From Actinomyces gaoshouyii (lineage in GTDB: Bacteria; Actinomycetota; Actinomycetes; Actinomycetales; Actinomycetaceae): 64,000 bases of DNA. Shown here in pieces: positions 1 through 8,686 of this stretch. The position numbers were made by a program, and so were the translations under genes. Under the pieces are notes generated by a model. The model saw only the letters and a program-made list of their open reading frames with translations. It did not search any database and was not told where the DNA came from. Location: contig NZ_MVIV01000001.1 of the NCBI RefSeq assembly GCF_002072175.1, positions 202,852 to 266,851 of the forward strand, read 5' to 3'. Within the stretch, counting starts at the first letter, position 1, and each line of letters starts with the position of its first letter.

Positions 1-140
1 TCTGGGATGATCCCGCCGAAGCGGGCGTACTCATCCATGGATGTGGCGGTGACATCGCCGAGCAGCTCGCGGCCGCGGACGAGGGCCACGCCGGTCTCAT
101 CGCAGGTGGACTCGATGCCGAGGATCAAGGGGGCGCTCAC
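1..140 (-). CDS. tsaD: tRNA N6-adenosine threonylcarbamoyltransferase TsaD, N-terminal fragment
   Basis: This is the first 46 codons of TsaD; the rest lies beyond the window edge. TsaD is the Kae1-family subunit that transfers the threonylcarbamoyl group to A37 of ANN-decoding tRNAs together with TsaB and TsaE. Starting from the GTG at 138-140, the protein has the family opening [12 protein letters not shown] followed by the [15 protein letters not shown] stretch, which is diagnostic of the ASKHA fold. Its partners tsaE, tsaB and rimI lie upstream on the same strand but are separated from it by sdhCAB. No strong ribosome binding site is obvious before the GTG. The family call is firm. Confidence 0.93.
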   Translation of the reverse strand, partial: MSAPLILGIESTCDETGVALVRGRELLGDVTATSMDEYARFGGIIP

Positions 141-225
141 GGCGCTCAGCCTAGCCCCTGCCCGGCGGGCGCCCGCACCGCGCCATCGCCCCGCGCGGGC
201 ACTGCCGGGCCGTCGTCATGGCGAT

Positions 226-292
226 GCGGGGCGCGGTTCTCGAAAGCGCCGCCGAGTCTCCTCGAACGGGCGCTGCGAGAACCGCGCCCCGC
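226..292 (-). terminator. Long hairpin downstream of sdhB
   Basis: Positions 226-242 and 276-292 form a perfect 17-bp inverted repeat. The loop itself can fold a smaller hairpin. It lies about 60 bp past the sdhB stop and before the tsaD start, so it most likely ends the sdhCAB transcript. No clear T tract follows it. Confidence 0.7.
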
Positions 293-353
293 TGGTCAGC
301 GCGGGCTCCAGTGCGCCTCCGGGCGTCAGCGAGCCCGCGGGCCTCAGCGCTGC

Positions 354-1124
354 CTAGTGAGCCTTCTGCCCCTTCCACAGCGCGTGGCCGAGGTCGCGGT
401 TGAGCCGTGAGATGACCTCGATCGGCACGGACTTGGGGCACACGGCGGCGCACTCGCCGATGTTCGTGCAGCCGCCGAAGCCCTCGGCGTCGTGCTGGTT
501 GAGCATGGAGACCACGCGGGCGAGGCGCTCGGGCTGACCCTGCGGGAGCAGGCCCAAGTGGGAGATCTTCGCGCCGGTGAACAGCATGGCGGAGGCATTC
601 GGGCAGGCGGCGACGCAGGCGCCGCAGCCGATGCAGGCCGCGGCCTCGAAGGCGGCGTCGGCCTTCTCCTTCTGGACCGGCACGGAGTGGGCCTCGGGGG
701 CGCCTCCGGTGTTGACCGAGATGTAGCCGCCGGCCTGGACGATGCGGTCGAGGGCGGAGCGATCCACCATGAGGTCCTTGAGGATCGGGAAGCCCGTCGA
801 GCGCCAGGGCTCGATGGTGATCGTGGAGCCGTCCTTGAAGGAGGGGTCCTCGGCGAGGTGGCGCATGTGCAGCTGGCAGGTGGTGGAGCGGATGGGCCCG
901 TGGGCCTGCCCGTTGATGACGACGCCGCACTGGCCGCAGATGCCCTCACGGCAGTCGGAGTCGAAGGCGACGGGGTCCTTGCCCTCGGCGAAAAGCTGCT
1001 CGTTGAGCAGGTCGAGGACCTCGAGGAAGCTCATGTGCTCCTCGACGCCGGTCATCGAGTACTCCTCGAAGTGGCCCTTGGCGCTCGCGTTCTTCTGGCG
1101 CCAGATCTTCAGCTTGATGTTCAC
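354..1124 (-). CDS. sdhB: Succinate dehydrogenase iron-sulfur subunit
   Basis: SdhB (256 aa) passes electrons from the SdhA flavin to the membrane quinone site in succinate:menaquinone oxidoreductase, which can also act as fumarate reductase. The [2Fe-2S] cysteines are C58, C63, C66 and C83. The motif [12 protein letters not shown] (C164, C167, C170, C174) and C219, C225, C229 supply the [4Fe-4S] and [3Fe-4S] clusters; all eleven expected cysteines are present. I chose the GTG at 1122-1124, which overlaps the sdhA stop by 4 bp (GTGA). Upstream in-frame ATGs lie inside sdhA and would add a non-homologous leader. The subunit is typical of the SdhCAB, single-cytochrome type. Confidence 0.96.
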   Translation of the reverse strand: MNIKLKIWRQKNASAKGHFEEYSMTGVEEHMSFLEVLDLLNEQLFAEGKDPVAFDSDCREGICGQCGVVINGQAHGPIRSTTCQLHMRHLAEDPSFKDGSTITIEPWRSTGFPILKDLMVDRSALDRIVQAGGYISVNTGGAPEAHSVPVQKEKADAAFEAAACIGCGACVAACPNASAMLFTGAKISHLGLLPQGQPERLARVVSMLNQHDAEGFGGCTNIGECAAVCPKSVPIEVISRLNRDLGHALWKGQKAH

Positions 1125-3154
1125 TTGTAACTCCGCTGCTTGAGCTCGATGTCCTTGTAGATGAGGTCCTCCTTGTGGAGGATCGGGGGCTGGTTCTCGC
1201 CGCCCCACTCCCATGCGGCGACGTAGAGGAACTCGTCGTCATGGCGCAGCGCCTCGCCCTCGGGGGTCTGGGACTCGGCCCGGAAGTGCCCGCCGCAGGA
1301 CTCCCGGCGGTGGAGGGCATCGATGCACATGAGCTCGGCGAGCTCGAAGAAGTCGAGCAGGCGCCCTGCCTTCTCCAGGGCCTGGTTGACCTCCATGGCC
1401 TCGCCGGTGACGCGGCCGTCCCTCCAGAACTCCTCCTTGAGGGCGCGGATCTGCTTGATGGCCTCGCGCAGTCCGGCGTCGCGGCGCTCCATGCCGCAGT
1501 ACTCCCACATGATGCGGCCCAGGGCCATGTGGAAGTCGTCCACGCTGCGGGTGCCGCGCAGGGCCATGAGGCGGTTGATGCGGTCCTCGACGGCGGCCTT
1601 GGCCTCGGCGATCTCGGGGGCGCTCGGGTCGACCTTGCCCAGGCGAAGCATGTCGGCCAGGTAGTCGTTCATGGTGTCGGGCAGGACGAAGTAGCCATCG
1701 GCCAGGCCCTGCATGAGGGCCGAGGCGCCCAGGCGGTTGGCCCCGTGGTCGGAGAAGTTGGCCTCCCCGCCGACGTAGAGGCCCGGGATGTTGGACTCCA
1801 GGTCGTAGTCGACCCACAGCCCGCCCATCGTGTAGTGGACGGCGGGGTAGATGCGCATCGGGACCTCATAGGGGTCGTCGCCGGTGATGCGCTGGTACAT
1901 CTCGAACAGGTTGCCGTAGCGGGCGGAGACGGCGTCCTTACCCAGGCGGCCGATGGCCTCGGAGAAGTCGAGGTAGACGCCCCGGCGCATCATGCGCTCG
2001 GTGCCGTCAGCGGCCTTCTCCTTGATGGCGGGGCCGACGCCGCGGCCCTCGTCGCACATGTTCTTGGCCTGGCGCGAGGCGATGTCGCGGGGCACGAGGT
2101 TGCCGAAGGCCGGGTAGATGCGCTCGAGGTAGTAGTCGCGGTCCTCCTCGGGGATCTGGCGCGGGTCCTTGTCGCAGTCCTCGGCGCGCTTGGGCACCCA
2201 GATGCGCCCGTCGTTGCGCAGTGATTCGCTCATGAGGGTGAGCTTGGACTGGAAGTCGCCGGACTGCGGGATGCAGGTCGGGTGGATCTGCGTGTAGCAG
2301 GGGTTGGCGAAGTAGGCGCCCTTGCGGTGCGCGCGCCAGATGGCGGTGGCGTTGCAGCCCATGGCGTTGGTGGACAGGAAGAAGACGTTCCCGTACCCGC
2401 CGGTGGCCAGTACGACGGCGTCGGCCAGGTGAGTGGAGATCTCGCCGGTGACCATGTCGCGGGCGACGATGCCGCGGGCCCGGCCGTCCACGATGATGAG
2501 CTCGACCATCTCGTGGCGGCGGAACTCCTTGACCGTCCCGGCGTGCACCTGGCGCTCCAGGGCCTGGTAGGCGCCGATGAGGAGCTGCTGGCCGGTCTGG
2601 CCGCGGGCGTAGAAGGTGCGGGAGACCTGGACGCCGCCGAAGGAGCGGTTGTCGAGCAGGCCGCCGTACTCGCGGGCGAAGGGGACGCCCTGGGCGACAC
2701 ACTGGTCGATGATGTTGGCGCTGACCTCGGCGAGCCGGTAGACGTTGTCCTCGCGGGCGCGGTAGTCGCCGCCCTTGACGGTGTCGTAGAAGAGCCGGTA
2801 GACGGAGTCACCGTCGTTGCGGTAGTTCTTCGCGGCGTTGATGCCGCCCTGGGCCGCGATGGAGTGCGCACGGCGGGCGGAGTCCTGGTAGAAGAAGACC
2901 TGGACGTTGTAGCCCTGCTCGCCGAGCGAGGCCGCCGCCGCGCCACCGGCCAGGCCGGAGCCGACGACGATGATGTCGAGCTTGCGGCGGTTGGCGGGGT
3001 TGACGAGCTTGGCGTTGAACTTGCGCTGCTCCCAGCGCTGCGCGATCGGGACGTCGTGCGGGGCCTTGGTGTCGGCGATCTTGTCGCCCTCGTAGTAGAG
3101 GCCGTCGACGAGCGGCGCCGTCGGGGTAGGGGTCGATGCGGTGGTGTTGGTCAT
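1121..3154 (-). CDS. sdhA: Succinate dehydrogenase / fumarate reductase flavoprotein subunit
   Basis: SdhA (677 aa) oxidises succinate to fumarate at a covalently bound FAD. The Rossmann motif GSGLAGG is at residues 65-71, and AHSIAAQGG (96-104) contains the histidine expected to bind FAD covalently. Downstream are ATGGYGN, the [10 protein letters not shown] capping-domain segment and [10 protein letters not shown] near the C-terminal active site. Length fits the Bacteroides/Frd-like B-type enzymes rather than the roughly 590-residue E. coli SdhA. It lies 6 bp after sdhC and is translationally coupled to sdhB. Confidence in function is high; the in vivo direction (succinate oxidation or fumarate reduction) cannot be read from the sequence. 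Confidence 0.97.
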   Translation of the reverse strand: MTNTTASTPTPTAPLVDGLYYEGDKIADTKAPHDVPIAQRWEQRKFNAKLVNPANRRKLDIIVVGSGLAGGAAAASLGEQGYNVQVFFYQDSARRAHSIAAQGGINAAKNYRNDGDSVYRLFYDTVKGGDYRAREDNVYRLAEVSANIIDQCVAQGVPFAREYGGLLDNRSFGGVQVSRTFYARGQTGQQLLIGAYQALERQVHAGTVKEFRRHEMVELIIVDGRARGIVARDMVTGEISTHLADAVVLATGGYGNVFFLSTNAMGCNATAIWRAHRKGAYFANPCYTQIHPTCIPQSGDFQSKLTLMSESLRNDGRIWVPKRAEDCDKDPRQIPEEDRDYYLERIYPAFGNLVPRDIASRQAKNMCDEGRGVGPAIKEKAADGTERMMRRGVYLDFSEAIGRLGKDAVSARYGNLFEMYQRITGDDPYEVPMRIYPAVHYTMGGLWVDYDLESNIPGLYVGGEANFSDHGANRLGASALMQGLADGYFVLPDTMNDYLADMLRLGKVDPSAPEIAEAKAAVEDRINRLMALRGTRSVDDFHMALGRIMWEYCGMERRDAGLREAIKQIRALKEEFWRDGRVTGEAMEVNQALEKAGRLLDFFELAELMCIDALHRRESCGGHFRAESQTPEGEALRHDDEFLYVAAWEWGGENQPPILHKEDLIYKDIELKQRSYK

Positions 3155-3160
3155 GTTCTT

Positions 3161-3943
3161 TCACTTACCCATCCAGTTGATGCCCGCGTTCGCGGCCTCG
3201 ACGGCGTACGTCGCGGCGTCCATGGGCTCAGGGGTGAGGCCCAGGAGGATCGCCGTGGGCACGCACATGAAGGCGAAGAAGAGTCCGAAGGCGACGATGA
3301 ACGCGATGAGGCGGACGAAGGGGATGACGCTGCCGCGGATCGCCCCGAGGGTCTGCAGGGCGGACCACACGCCGTGCCACACGTGCAGGCACAGGGCGAC
3401 CAGCGCCACCGCGTAGATCAGCCAGACCCACCACAGCTGGAAGCCGTAGTACATGTTCATGTAGGCGCGGCCGTGCTCGTAGCGTCCACCGGGCGTCAGG
3501 TGAAGGGTGGTGAACTGCAGGATGTGCCAGATGATGAACAGCAGGAGGATGACGCCGCCCCAGCGCATGGTGCGCATGGCGTAGCGGGAGGCGAAGTACT
3601 CCGCGTTGGACTTCTTCACCGCGTAGGGGTCGTTGCCTCGGGCCTTGACGTTGCGGTGCCACAGGTGGAAGGCGCTTCCAACGTGAGCCAGGAGGCAGAG
3701 GGCCAGAACAGCACGGAAGATCCACAGGAACCCGCCGAAGGGGAGGATCGGGACGAGCAGCTCGCGCAGGAAGTACGCGTAGTGATCGTAGGCGATCTCA
3801 CCCTCGAAGTAGTGGGTGTTGCCGTAGGCGTGGAACAGGACGAAGAGCAGGAACACGATGCCCGAGATCGCCATCATGCGCTTCATGAAGACGGTCGTCG
3901 TCAACGCGCTCCGCTTCTTGGAGGGAACAGTCGCTTTGGTCAC
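3161..3943 (-). CDS. sdhC: Succinate dehydrogenase cytochrome b subunit (b558 type)
   Basis: This 260-aa integral membrane subunit should anchor SdhAB, bind haem b and reduce menaquinone. Hydrophobic segments include MAISGIVFLLFVLFHAYG, the FGGFLWIFRAVLALCLLAHV stretch, WGGVILLLFIIWHILQF, the WLIYAVALVALCLHVWHG region and PFVRLIAFIVAFGLFFAFM, giving about five helices. Histidines inside these helices (LFHAYG, LLAHVG, IIWHIL, LHVWHG) are the likely haem ligands. A single fused five-helix subunit with no SdhD marks the non-classical B-type complex. It is the first gene of the sdhCAB operon, and the 255-bp gap upstream should carry the promoter. Confidence 0.95.
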   Translation of the reverse strand: MTKATVPSKKRSALTTTVFMKRMMAISGIVFLLFVLFHAYGNTHYFEGEIAYDHYAYFLRELLVPILPFGGFLWIFRAVLALCLLAHVGSAFHLWHRNVKARGNDPYAVKKSNAEYFASRYAMRTMRWGGVILLLFIIWHILQFTTLHLTPGGRYEHGRAYMNMYYGFQLWWVWLIYAVALVALCLHVWHGVWSALQTLGAIRGSVIPFVRLIAFIVAFGLFFAFMCVPTAILLGLTPEPMDAATYAVEAANAGINWMGK

Positions 3944-4198
3944 GTGATGAGCCTACGGATCCACCGGGGCGGATGTTCGGGACCCTTGGACCCAGAACGT
4001 CAGATCATCCGCCCGACCGCGTGTTTCCAGGCGAAACTCAGGACGATTCGTCGCCATGGGGCCCCGATCGCCCCGGCGGAGGGGACCCGATCAACGCCGG
4101 AGGCGCTCAGCATTTCGTCACGCCCGCATAAAGGAAATAGTGATGGAAATCCTATCTGACGGCGGCCCTGGGCGACGCAGGAGGACGATTCGAGCCGG
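3944..4198. promoter_or_regulatory. Intergenic region carrying the presumed sdhC promoter
   Basis: The gap between rimI and sdhC has a relatively AT-richer stretch at about 4110-4160. No convincing gene was found in either orientation, although a short plus-strand reading frame is open here. The sdhCAB promoter is expected in this span, but no specific -35/-10 pair could be assigned with confidence. Confidence 0.4.
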
Positions 4199-4819
4199 TC
4201 AGACCGCTTCCGAGCCCACGGGGCCGATGCCCGCGGTGCGGTCAGCGCCGCCGGTGGTCTGATGACCGGGCCCGCTGAGCGCCAGGCGCATGACGACGGC
4301 GTCCTCGGTGGGGGCGGAGTAGTAGCGGCGGCGCCGACCGACCGGCGTGAAGCCCCGCGAGAGGTAGAGCGCCTGGGCGGCGTCGTTGGAGGCGCGGACC
4401 TCGAGCAGGACGGCGCCGCAACCGGCGCCCCGCGCCCGGTCGATCAGGTGGGCGAGCATGGCCCGGGCCAGGCCGAGGCGCCGGGCGCGCGCCGCCGTGG
4501 CGATGGTGAGCAGGTCGGCGTCACCCCGGCCGTCCCCGATCCAGAGCCCCGCGTAACCCAGGATCGCGCCCGAGCCGTCGGCGCCGTCGGCGCTTTCCGC
4601 GCTATCAGCCCGATCAGCGGCGTCCTCGACGACGATGTAGTGGCGGTCGGCCCCCTGGCCCTGACTGGCGGCGAGCTCGGCGCTCAGCAGCGCCGGGCTC
4701 CAGGCCTCGCCCCCGAAGAGCTCGGCCTCGAGGGCGGCGACGGCGTCGAGGTCGCCGGCGCGCATCTCGCGCAGGCGCGCGCCGGTGGGCGTGAGGCGCT
4801 CCACGGATCCGGAGAGCAT
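4199..4819 (-). CDS. rimI: Ribosomal-protein-alanine N-acetyltransferase RimI (GNAT)
   Basis: This GNAT-fold acetyltransferase (206 aa from the ATG at 4817-4819) is expected to acetylate the N-terminus of S18 or related targets. The acetyl-CoA motif appears as ARARRLGLARAMLAHL, followed by LLEVRASNDAAQALYLSRGF, the classical RimI C-terminal pattern, and YYSAPTEDAVVMRL. An acidic, alanine/aspartate-rich insertion (AADRADSAESADGADGSGA) interrupts the sheet before the CoA motif. The gene begins 14 bp after tsaB, a pairing seen across bacteria, and a longer reading frame upstream is only a shadow of tsaB. In many actinobacteria tsaD would follow directly; here sdhCAB intervenes. Confidence 0.9.
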   Translation of the reverse strand: MLSGSVERLTPTGARLREMRAGDLDAVAALEAELFGGEAWSPALLSAELAASQGQGADRHYIVVEDAADRADSAESADGADGSGAILGYAGLWIGDGRGDADLLTIATAARARRLGLARAMLAHLIDRARGAGCGAVLLEVRASNDAAQALYLSRGFTPVGRRRRYYSAPTEDAVVMRLALSGPGHQTTGGADRTAGIGPVGSEAV

Positions 4820-4833
4820 CTGGGCGCGCGGGC

Positions 4834-5580
4834 TCAGCCCGCGAGGGCGCGCTTGCGGCCGGTCGGCACCTGGGCGTCCGCCAGGCGCAGGTAGAGGGGC
4901 TCCGTGGCGAGCTCCTCCCCCCGGGCGAGGCGGGCCAGCGCGATGCGGGCCTGCGCCCGGGCGCTGCCGGAGGCCGGGGCGAGCACGGGGCGGCCGTCGG
5001 CGATCTCGGGGTAGAGGACGCAACCCGAGCCGGCGGGAACGGCGGCGGGGCCGAGCTCGGCCAGGCGCTCGGCGGCGGCCAGCGGGGTGGTGACCGCGGG
5101 AGCCGTGAGGGGCTCGACGTCGTCGGCGCCCCGGGCGCGGTAGGCCGCGCAATAGACCTCCTTGCGGCGCGCGTCCGTGGCCACGAGGACGGTCGCGGCA
5201 TCGGCCGCCTCGCACCCGTTCTCGGCGGCGATCTCGTCGAGGGCCTGGCGGGCGACGGCGTCGAGGCTCGGGACTCCGCGCGCGGGGATGGAGCGGGCGC
5301 GGGCAAGGGCGCGGGCGGTGACGAGGCCGGCGCGCAGGCCGGTGAAGGGCGCGGGGCCGGTGGCGACGACGACGGCGTCGAGCGGGGCGCCGTCATCGGG
5401 GGCCGCGAGGGCGGCGGCGAGCATCGGCCCGAGCGACTCGGCGTGACGCCGGGAGTCCTCCTGCGCCTGGGCCGACAGGATCCTCAGGGCGCGCGGGGCG
5501 CCGTCGGCGGGGGCGCCGGGATCGGCGTCGCACAGGAGGAGCTGGGTTCCGAGGGATGAGTCGATGGAGAGGATGCGCAC
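4834..5580 (-). CDS. tsaB: tRNA t6A biosynthesis protein TsaB
   Basis: TsaB (248 aa) is the ASKHA-fold, catalytically inert partner of TsaD needed for t6A37 formation. The start MRILSIDSSLGTQLLLCD and the segment AVVVATGPAPFTGLRAGL, including the hallmark GP-PFTGLR motif, identify the family. VLVATDARRKEVYCAAYRA is the conserved central strand. The gene sits 24 bp after the membrane-protein gene and 14 bp before rimI, within the glmS-to-rimI transcription unit. Nothing in it looks damaged. Confidence 0.94.
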   Translation of the reverse strand: MRILSIDSSLGTQLLLCDADPGAPADGAPRALRILSAQAQEDSRRHAESLGPMLAAALAAPDDGAPLDAVVVATGPAPFTGLRAGLVTARALARARSIPARGVPSLDAVARQALDEIAAENGCEAADAATVLVATDARRKEVYCAAYRARGADDVEPLTAPAVTTPLAAAERLAELGPAAVPAGSGCVLYPEIADGRPVLAPASGSARAQARIALARLARGEELATEPLYLRLADAQVPTGRKRALAG

Positions 5581-5604
5581 AGGGCGAGCCTATCCCCGCG
5601 CCCG

Positions 5605-6594
5605 TCAGGGCTGCTCGGGCGTCCTGGCCATCTCGGGCGTCTTGGTGGTCTCCGGGGCGCCGTCGTGCTGCTTGGCGGGGGCCCGGTCCGGGCGGACGGG
5701 TTCGGCCGCCCTCCACGGCCTGCTCCTGGCAGGGGGCCTCGCGGGGGAGAGGATCCGTCGCTCCCGGCGCACGGTGATGATGATGAGGAGCAGGCCGATG
5801 ACCACGGCGGCGGCCACCTGCGCCTGCTGGTCCGGACTGAGCGAGGAGTCCTCGGCCTTGCCGATGACCGGGGCGGGGGACGTCGTATGGGAGCGCTGGA
5901 GGATGGCCGCGGAGTAGTCGCGCAGGGAGATGGGGCCGGCGAGCACCGCCTGGGCGCCGTGGGAGGCCGCCCGGACCCGACCGCCCGAGACCAGGTACCA
6001 GTCGGTGGAGTGCCCGAGGACGATGATCGCGCCCTGGGCGTCCGAGGGGAGCGCCTGGGAGGCGGCGTCGGCGATGGTCCGGGCAGAGGCGGCCTCCACG
6101 AGCGCGGCGGCGAGAAGACCGTCCTCGATGGCGGTCCCCTGGGCCGTGGAGGCGGTGACGATGACGGCGATGGCGCCGACGGGGTCGCCGTCGACCAGGA
6201 CGGGCGCGGCCCAGAGGGCGGCGGCCGGCAGCGGGGCCTCCGGCGCGCTGCCGTCGAGGAAGCCGGTGGACCAGCGGTGGGCCTGGACGGGCTCGCCCAG
6301 TGCCGCCCGGCCGTCGGCCGCAGCGAAGCTGGAGGCCAGGGATGGCCCTTGAGCCCGGAGCCAGGCGCGCGCAATGCCATCGTCCCCGGGGGCGGGGTCT
6401 GCGGCGGCGTGCGGGTCCAGGACCGTTGAGAGGGACGAGGAGGAGGTGGGGGCCACGGGTGCCGTCGGGCGCACGGGCGGTGCGGGTGATGCGGCGGCCC
6501 TGGGGACGATGAGGAGGCGCGAGGCGGCGAGCGGCGCGAGGGCGATGAGCACCGGGAGCGCTGAGAGCGCCAGGAGGCGGAGGACCCCGCGCAT
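5605..6594 (-). CDS. Putative membrane protein with extracytoplasmic domain
   Basis: I do not recognise a named family. From the ATG at 6592-6594, which overlaps the tsaE stop as TGATG, the product has 329 aa. An N-terminal membrane helix (LLALSALPVLIALAPLAASR) is followed by a proline/alanine-rich stretch and a roughly 200-residue domain. That domain contains APVLVDGDPVGAIAVIVT and GAIIVLGHSTDWYLVSGGRV, a pattern reminiscent of extracytoplasmic sensor (Cache/PAS-like) folds. A second helix (AAAVVIGLLLIIITV) precedes a basic, proline-rich cytoplasmic tail. Translational coupling to tsaE argues that it is a genuine gene. Its place inside the t6A cluster need not imply a role in tRNA modification. 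Confidence 0.7.
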   Translation of the reverse strand: MRGVLRLLALSALPVLIALAPLAASRLLIVPRAAASPAPPVRPTAPVAPTSSSSLSTVLDPHAAADPAPGDDGIARAWLRAQGPSLASSFAAADGRAALGEPVQAHRWSTGFLDGSAPEAPLPAAALWAAPVLVDGDPVGAIAVIVTASTAQGTAIEDGLLAAALVEAASARTIADAASQALPSDAQGAIIVLGHSTDWYLVSGGRVRAASHGAQAVLAGPISLRDYSAAILQRSHTTSPAPVIGKAEDSSLSPDQQAQVAAAVVIGLLLIIITVRRERRILSPARPPARSRPWRAAEPVRPDRAPAKQHDGAPETTKTPEMARTPEQP

Positions 6595-7193
6595 CAGCCG
6601 ACCAGCGCGCCGAGGTCCACGTCGGCCCAGCGCCGCCCGCGAGCCTGAATCGTGATGGCGCGGCACCCGTCGTCGACGCCGTCGAGGTCGAGGACCGGAT
6701 GGGCTGCGGGATCGACGGGACTGGCGGCGGGATGAGCGGGCGCGCCATGGCCATCATCGGCCGCGCCCCCCGGAGCGGGGAGGCCTCCATGGGGGCGGTC
6801 GACGGAGATCTCGAGGCGGTCCTCGGCGAGGCCCTCGACCTTGTCCCGCCCCCACTCGACGAGGGTGACCGAGCGCTCCATGGAGGAGTCGAGGTCGAGG
6901 GCATCGACCTCCTCGAGACTGGACAGCCGGTAGGCGTCGACGTGGATGAGGTCCGGGCCGTCCCCGAGGGCGGGGTGGGCGCGGGCGATGATGAAGGTGG
7001 GCGAGGAGAGGCGGCCGCGCACATCCATGGCGGCGCCGATCCCCTGGGCGAGGGTGGTCTTGCCCGCGCCGAGCCCGCCGGTGAGGAGCACGAGGTCACC
7101 GGCTCGGAGCAGGGCCGCGAGGCGCGCACCGAGGGCGCGGGTGGCCTCCGCATCGGCCGTGCTCACCACGATCTGGCGCGGGCTGTCTGACAT
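6594..7193 (-). CDS. tsaE: tRNA t6A biosynthesis ATPase TsaE
   Basis: TsaE (199 aa) is the P-loop ATPase that activates the TsaBD complex for t6A37 synthesis. The Walker A motif GGLGAGKTT spans residues 39-47; SSPTFIIARAH and LIHVDAYRLSS follow as in all TsaE proteins, and LVEWGRDK is the conserved C-terminal element. A tail of roughly 45 residues, rich in Pro, Ala and His (HGAPAHPAASPVDPAAHP), lengthens it beyond the usual 150-160 aa. It follows alr by 29 bp and overlaps the next gene by one base. Confidence 0.95.
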   Translation of the reverse strand: MSDSPRQIVVSTADAEATRALGARLAALLRAGDLVLLTGGLGAGKTTLAQGIGAAMDVRGRLSSPTFIIARAHPALGDGPDLIHVDAYRLSSLEEVDALDLDSSMERSVTLVEWGRDKVEGLAEDRLEISVDRPHGGLPAPGGAADDGHGAPAHPAASPVDPAAHPVLDLDGVDDGCRAITIQARGRRWADVDLGALVG

Positions 7194-7222
7194 CGCGGGT
7201 CCTCTCAGCTGGAAATGGCGGA

Positions 7223-8566
7223 TCAGACTCTATCCTCCCAGTCAACTCCCAGATAGATTCGGGGCACGCGCGCGCCGAGACGGGTGACGATCTCATAGTT
7301 GATGGTGCCGCATACGGCGGCCCACTCGTCCACCGTCGGGATGCACGCCGGATCAGCGCCATCGCCCCACAGGACGGCGGTGTCACCGGCCCGGGCCGGG
7401 GGTTCGCCCCCGGCGGGGCCATCGGCCCGGGCCGCGGGCCCGAGGTCGATGACCACCTGGTCCATGCACACGCGGCCCACGATCCTGGTGCGGATCGGGG
7501 GCGGGACGGCGGCGTCGGCACTGACTGATGAGCCGACCGGGGAGGGGATCACCGTGACGGGGGCGCCGGAGGCCGCGCGCGGGATGCCGTCGGCGTAGCC
7601 GAGGGGGACCAGGCCGACCCAGCGGCTGGTGGGAGCGGTCCAAGTACCACCGTAGGAGACCGCTTGACCTGCGGGGATGCGCTTGACGAGCGCCAGGGGG
7701 GCTTCCAGGCGCATGGTGGGGCGCAGCCCGAGCTCGGCGCTGGTGGCGACGGCCGGGTCGGGTGAGAGCCCGTAGAGCCCGATGCCCGCGCGCACGAGGT
7801 CGAGGCGCGCGTCGGGGTGCCAGAGCAGCCCGCCAGTGGCCGCGAGATGGCGGACGACCGGCGCGAGCCCAACCGCGGTGACGCCGGCGTCGGCGGCTCG
7901 GAAGCGGGCCAGGTGGTCCTCGGTGGAACCGGAGTCGGGCTCATCGGCGCGCGAGAGGTGGGACCACAGGCCGACGACGGCGAGGCTCCCGGCGCGCTCG
8001 GCCCCGACGAGGGCGGAGGCCAGCGCGGGGAGCTCGCCGTCGGTCGTGCCGGCGCGGGACATGCCGGTATCGACCTTGAGGTGGACGCGGGCGGCGCGCC
8101 CCTCGGCGTCGGCGGCGGCCGCGATGGCGCGGGCCTGGTCGGGGGTGGACACGGAGAGGTCGAGGTCTGCGGCGATCGCTGCGCGCAGGGGGGAGCCCGG
8201 GGCTGCGGCGTCCTCGGGGGTGAGGACGGGGGCGAGCCAGGTGAGGATGCGCGGCGCATCCGGCGTCGGCAGTAAGCGGAGAGCAGGGGCGGGGCGCGCG
8301 ATGCCCGTGGCGTCGAGGAGGGAGCGCAGGTGGAGGGCCTCGGCGAGCTGGGCGACGCCGAGCCAGGCGGCGCCGGCGCCGAGGCAGGCGCGCGCGACGG
8401 GCTCCAGGCCGTGCCCATAGGCATCGGCTTTGACGACAGCCATCCAGGCAGTGCCGGCGGCCCGGGCGAGGACGGCGGCGTTGTGGGCGATGGCGCCGAG
8501 GTCGATAACGGCCCGGGAGGTGGTGGCCGGGATCGGCGGTGCAGTGGAAGGTGTTGTCGCGCTCAC
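7223..8566 (-). CDS. alr: Alanine racemase
   Basis: This PLP enzyme (447 aa) interconverts L- and D-alanine for peptidoglycan synthesis. The PLP lysine is in WMAVVKADAYGHG (K46 from the chosen start). VHLKVDTGMSRAG, AGIGLYGLSP, SYGGTW with the catalytic tyrosine, GYADGIPR and RVCMDQVVIDLG follow in the standard order. I chose the GTG at 8564-8566 (VSATTPS); a longer open frame reaches 8746 but crosses the 70-bp palindromic repeat and has no homologous sequence. The gene is downstream of nnrD, with the palindrome between them. The nnrD-alr-tsaE order is common in actinobacteria. Confidence 0.95.
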   Translation of the reverse strand: MSATTPSTAPPIPATTSRAVIDLGAIAHNAAVLARAAGTAWMAVVKADAYGHGLEPVARACLGAGAAWLGVAQLAEALHLRSLLDATGIARPAPALRLLPTPDAPRILTWLAPVLTPEDAAAPGSPLRAAIAADLDLSVSTPDQARAIAAAADAEGRAARVHLKVDTGMSRAGTTDGELPALASALVGAERAGSLAVVGLWSHLSRADEPDSGSTEDHLARFRAADAGVTAVGLAPVVRHLAATGGLLWHPDARLDLVRAGIGLYGLSPDPAVATSAELGLRPTMRLEAPLALVKRIPAGQAVSYGGTWTAPTSRWVGLVPLGYADGIPRAASGAPVTVIPSPVGSSVSADAAVPPPIRTRIVGRVCMDQVVIDLGPAARADGPAGGEPPARAGDTAVLWGDGADPACIPTVDEWAAVCGTINYEIVTRLGARVPRIYLGVDWEDRV

Positions 8567-8616
8567 GCCGCGATTCTCCCACTGACCCGCCCCCGCCCCC
8601 TCCTTCTCCCTTTCAT

Positions 8617-8686
8617 CGAGACCGGTCGAAATTAGGAGCGAGACCGGTCTGCGGACCGGTCTCGCTCCTAATTTCGACCGGTCTCG
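8617..8686. repeat. 70-bp palindromic copy of the GAGACCGGTC repeat (locus a)
   Basis: Two 33-nt arms (8617-8649 and 8654-8686) are perfect inverted repeats around the tetraloop TGCG. Each arm contains two cores of AGACCGGTC 22 bp apart, separated by a spacer GAAATTAGGAGC. As RNA or extruded DNA it would form an extremely stable hairpin. It covers the nnrD stop codon (8668-8670) and lies 50 bp upstream of alr. It belongs to a family also found at 19468, 30008, 34779, 35986 and 58153-58274. Confidence 0.95.

Noticed and set aside
492..2224. Long plus-strand open frames opposite sdhA and sdhB
   Set aside because: They are antisense shadows of well-conserved genes with strong codon-position bias; similar frames occur opposite tuf, fusA, rpoA and the pilins.
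4056..4262. A short plus-strand open frame upstream of rimI/sdhC
   Set aside because: It is Arg/Pro-rich, overlaps the end of rimI and shows no domain; it is best explained as a GC-driven frame.
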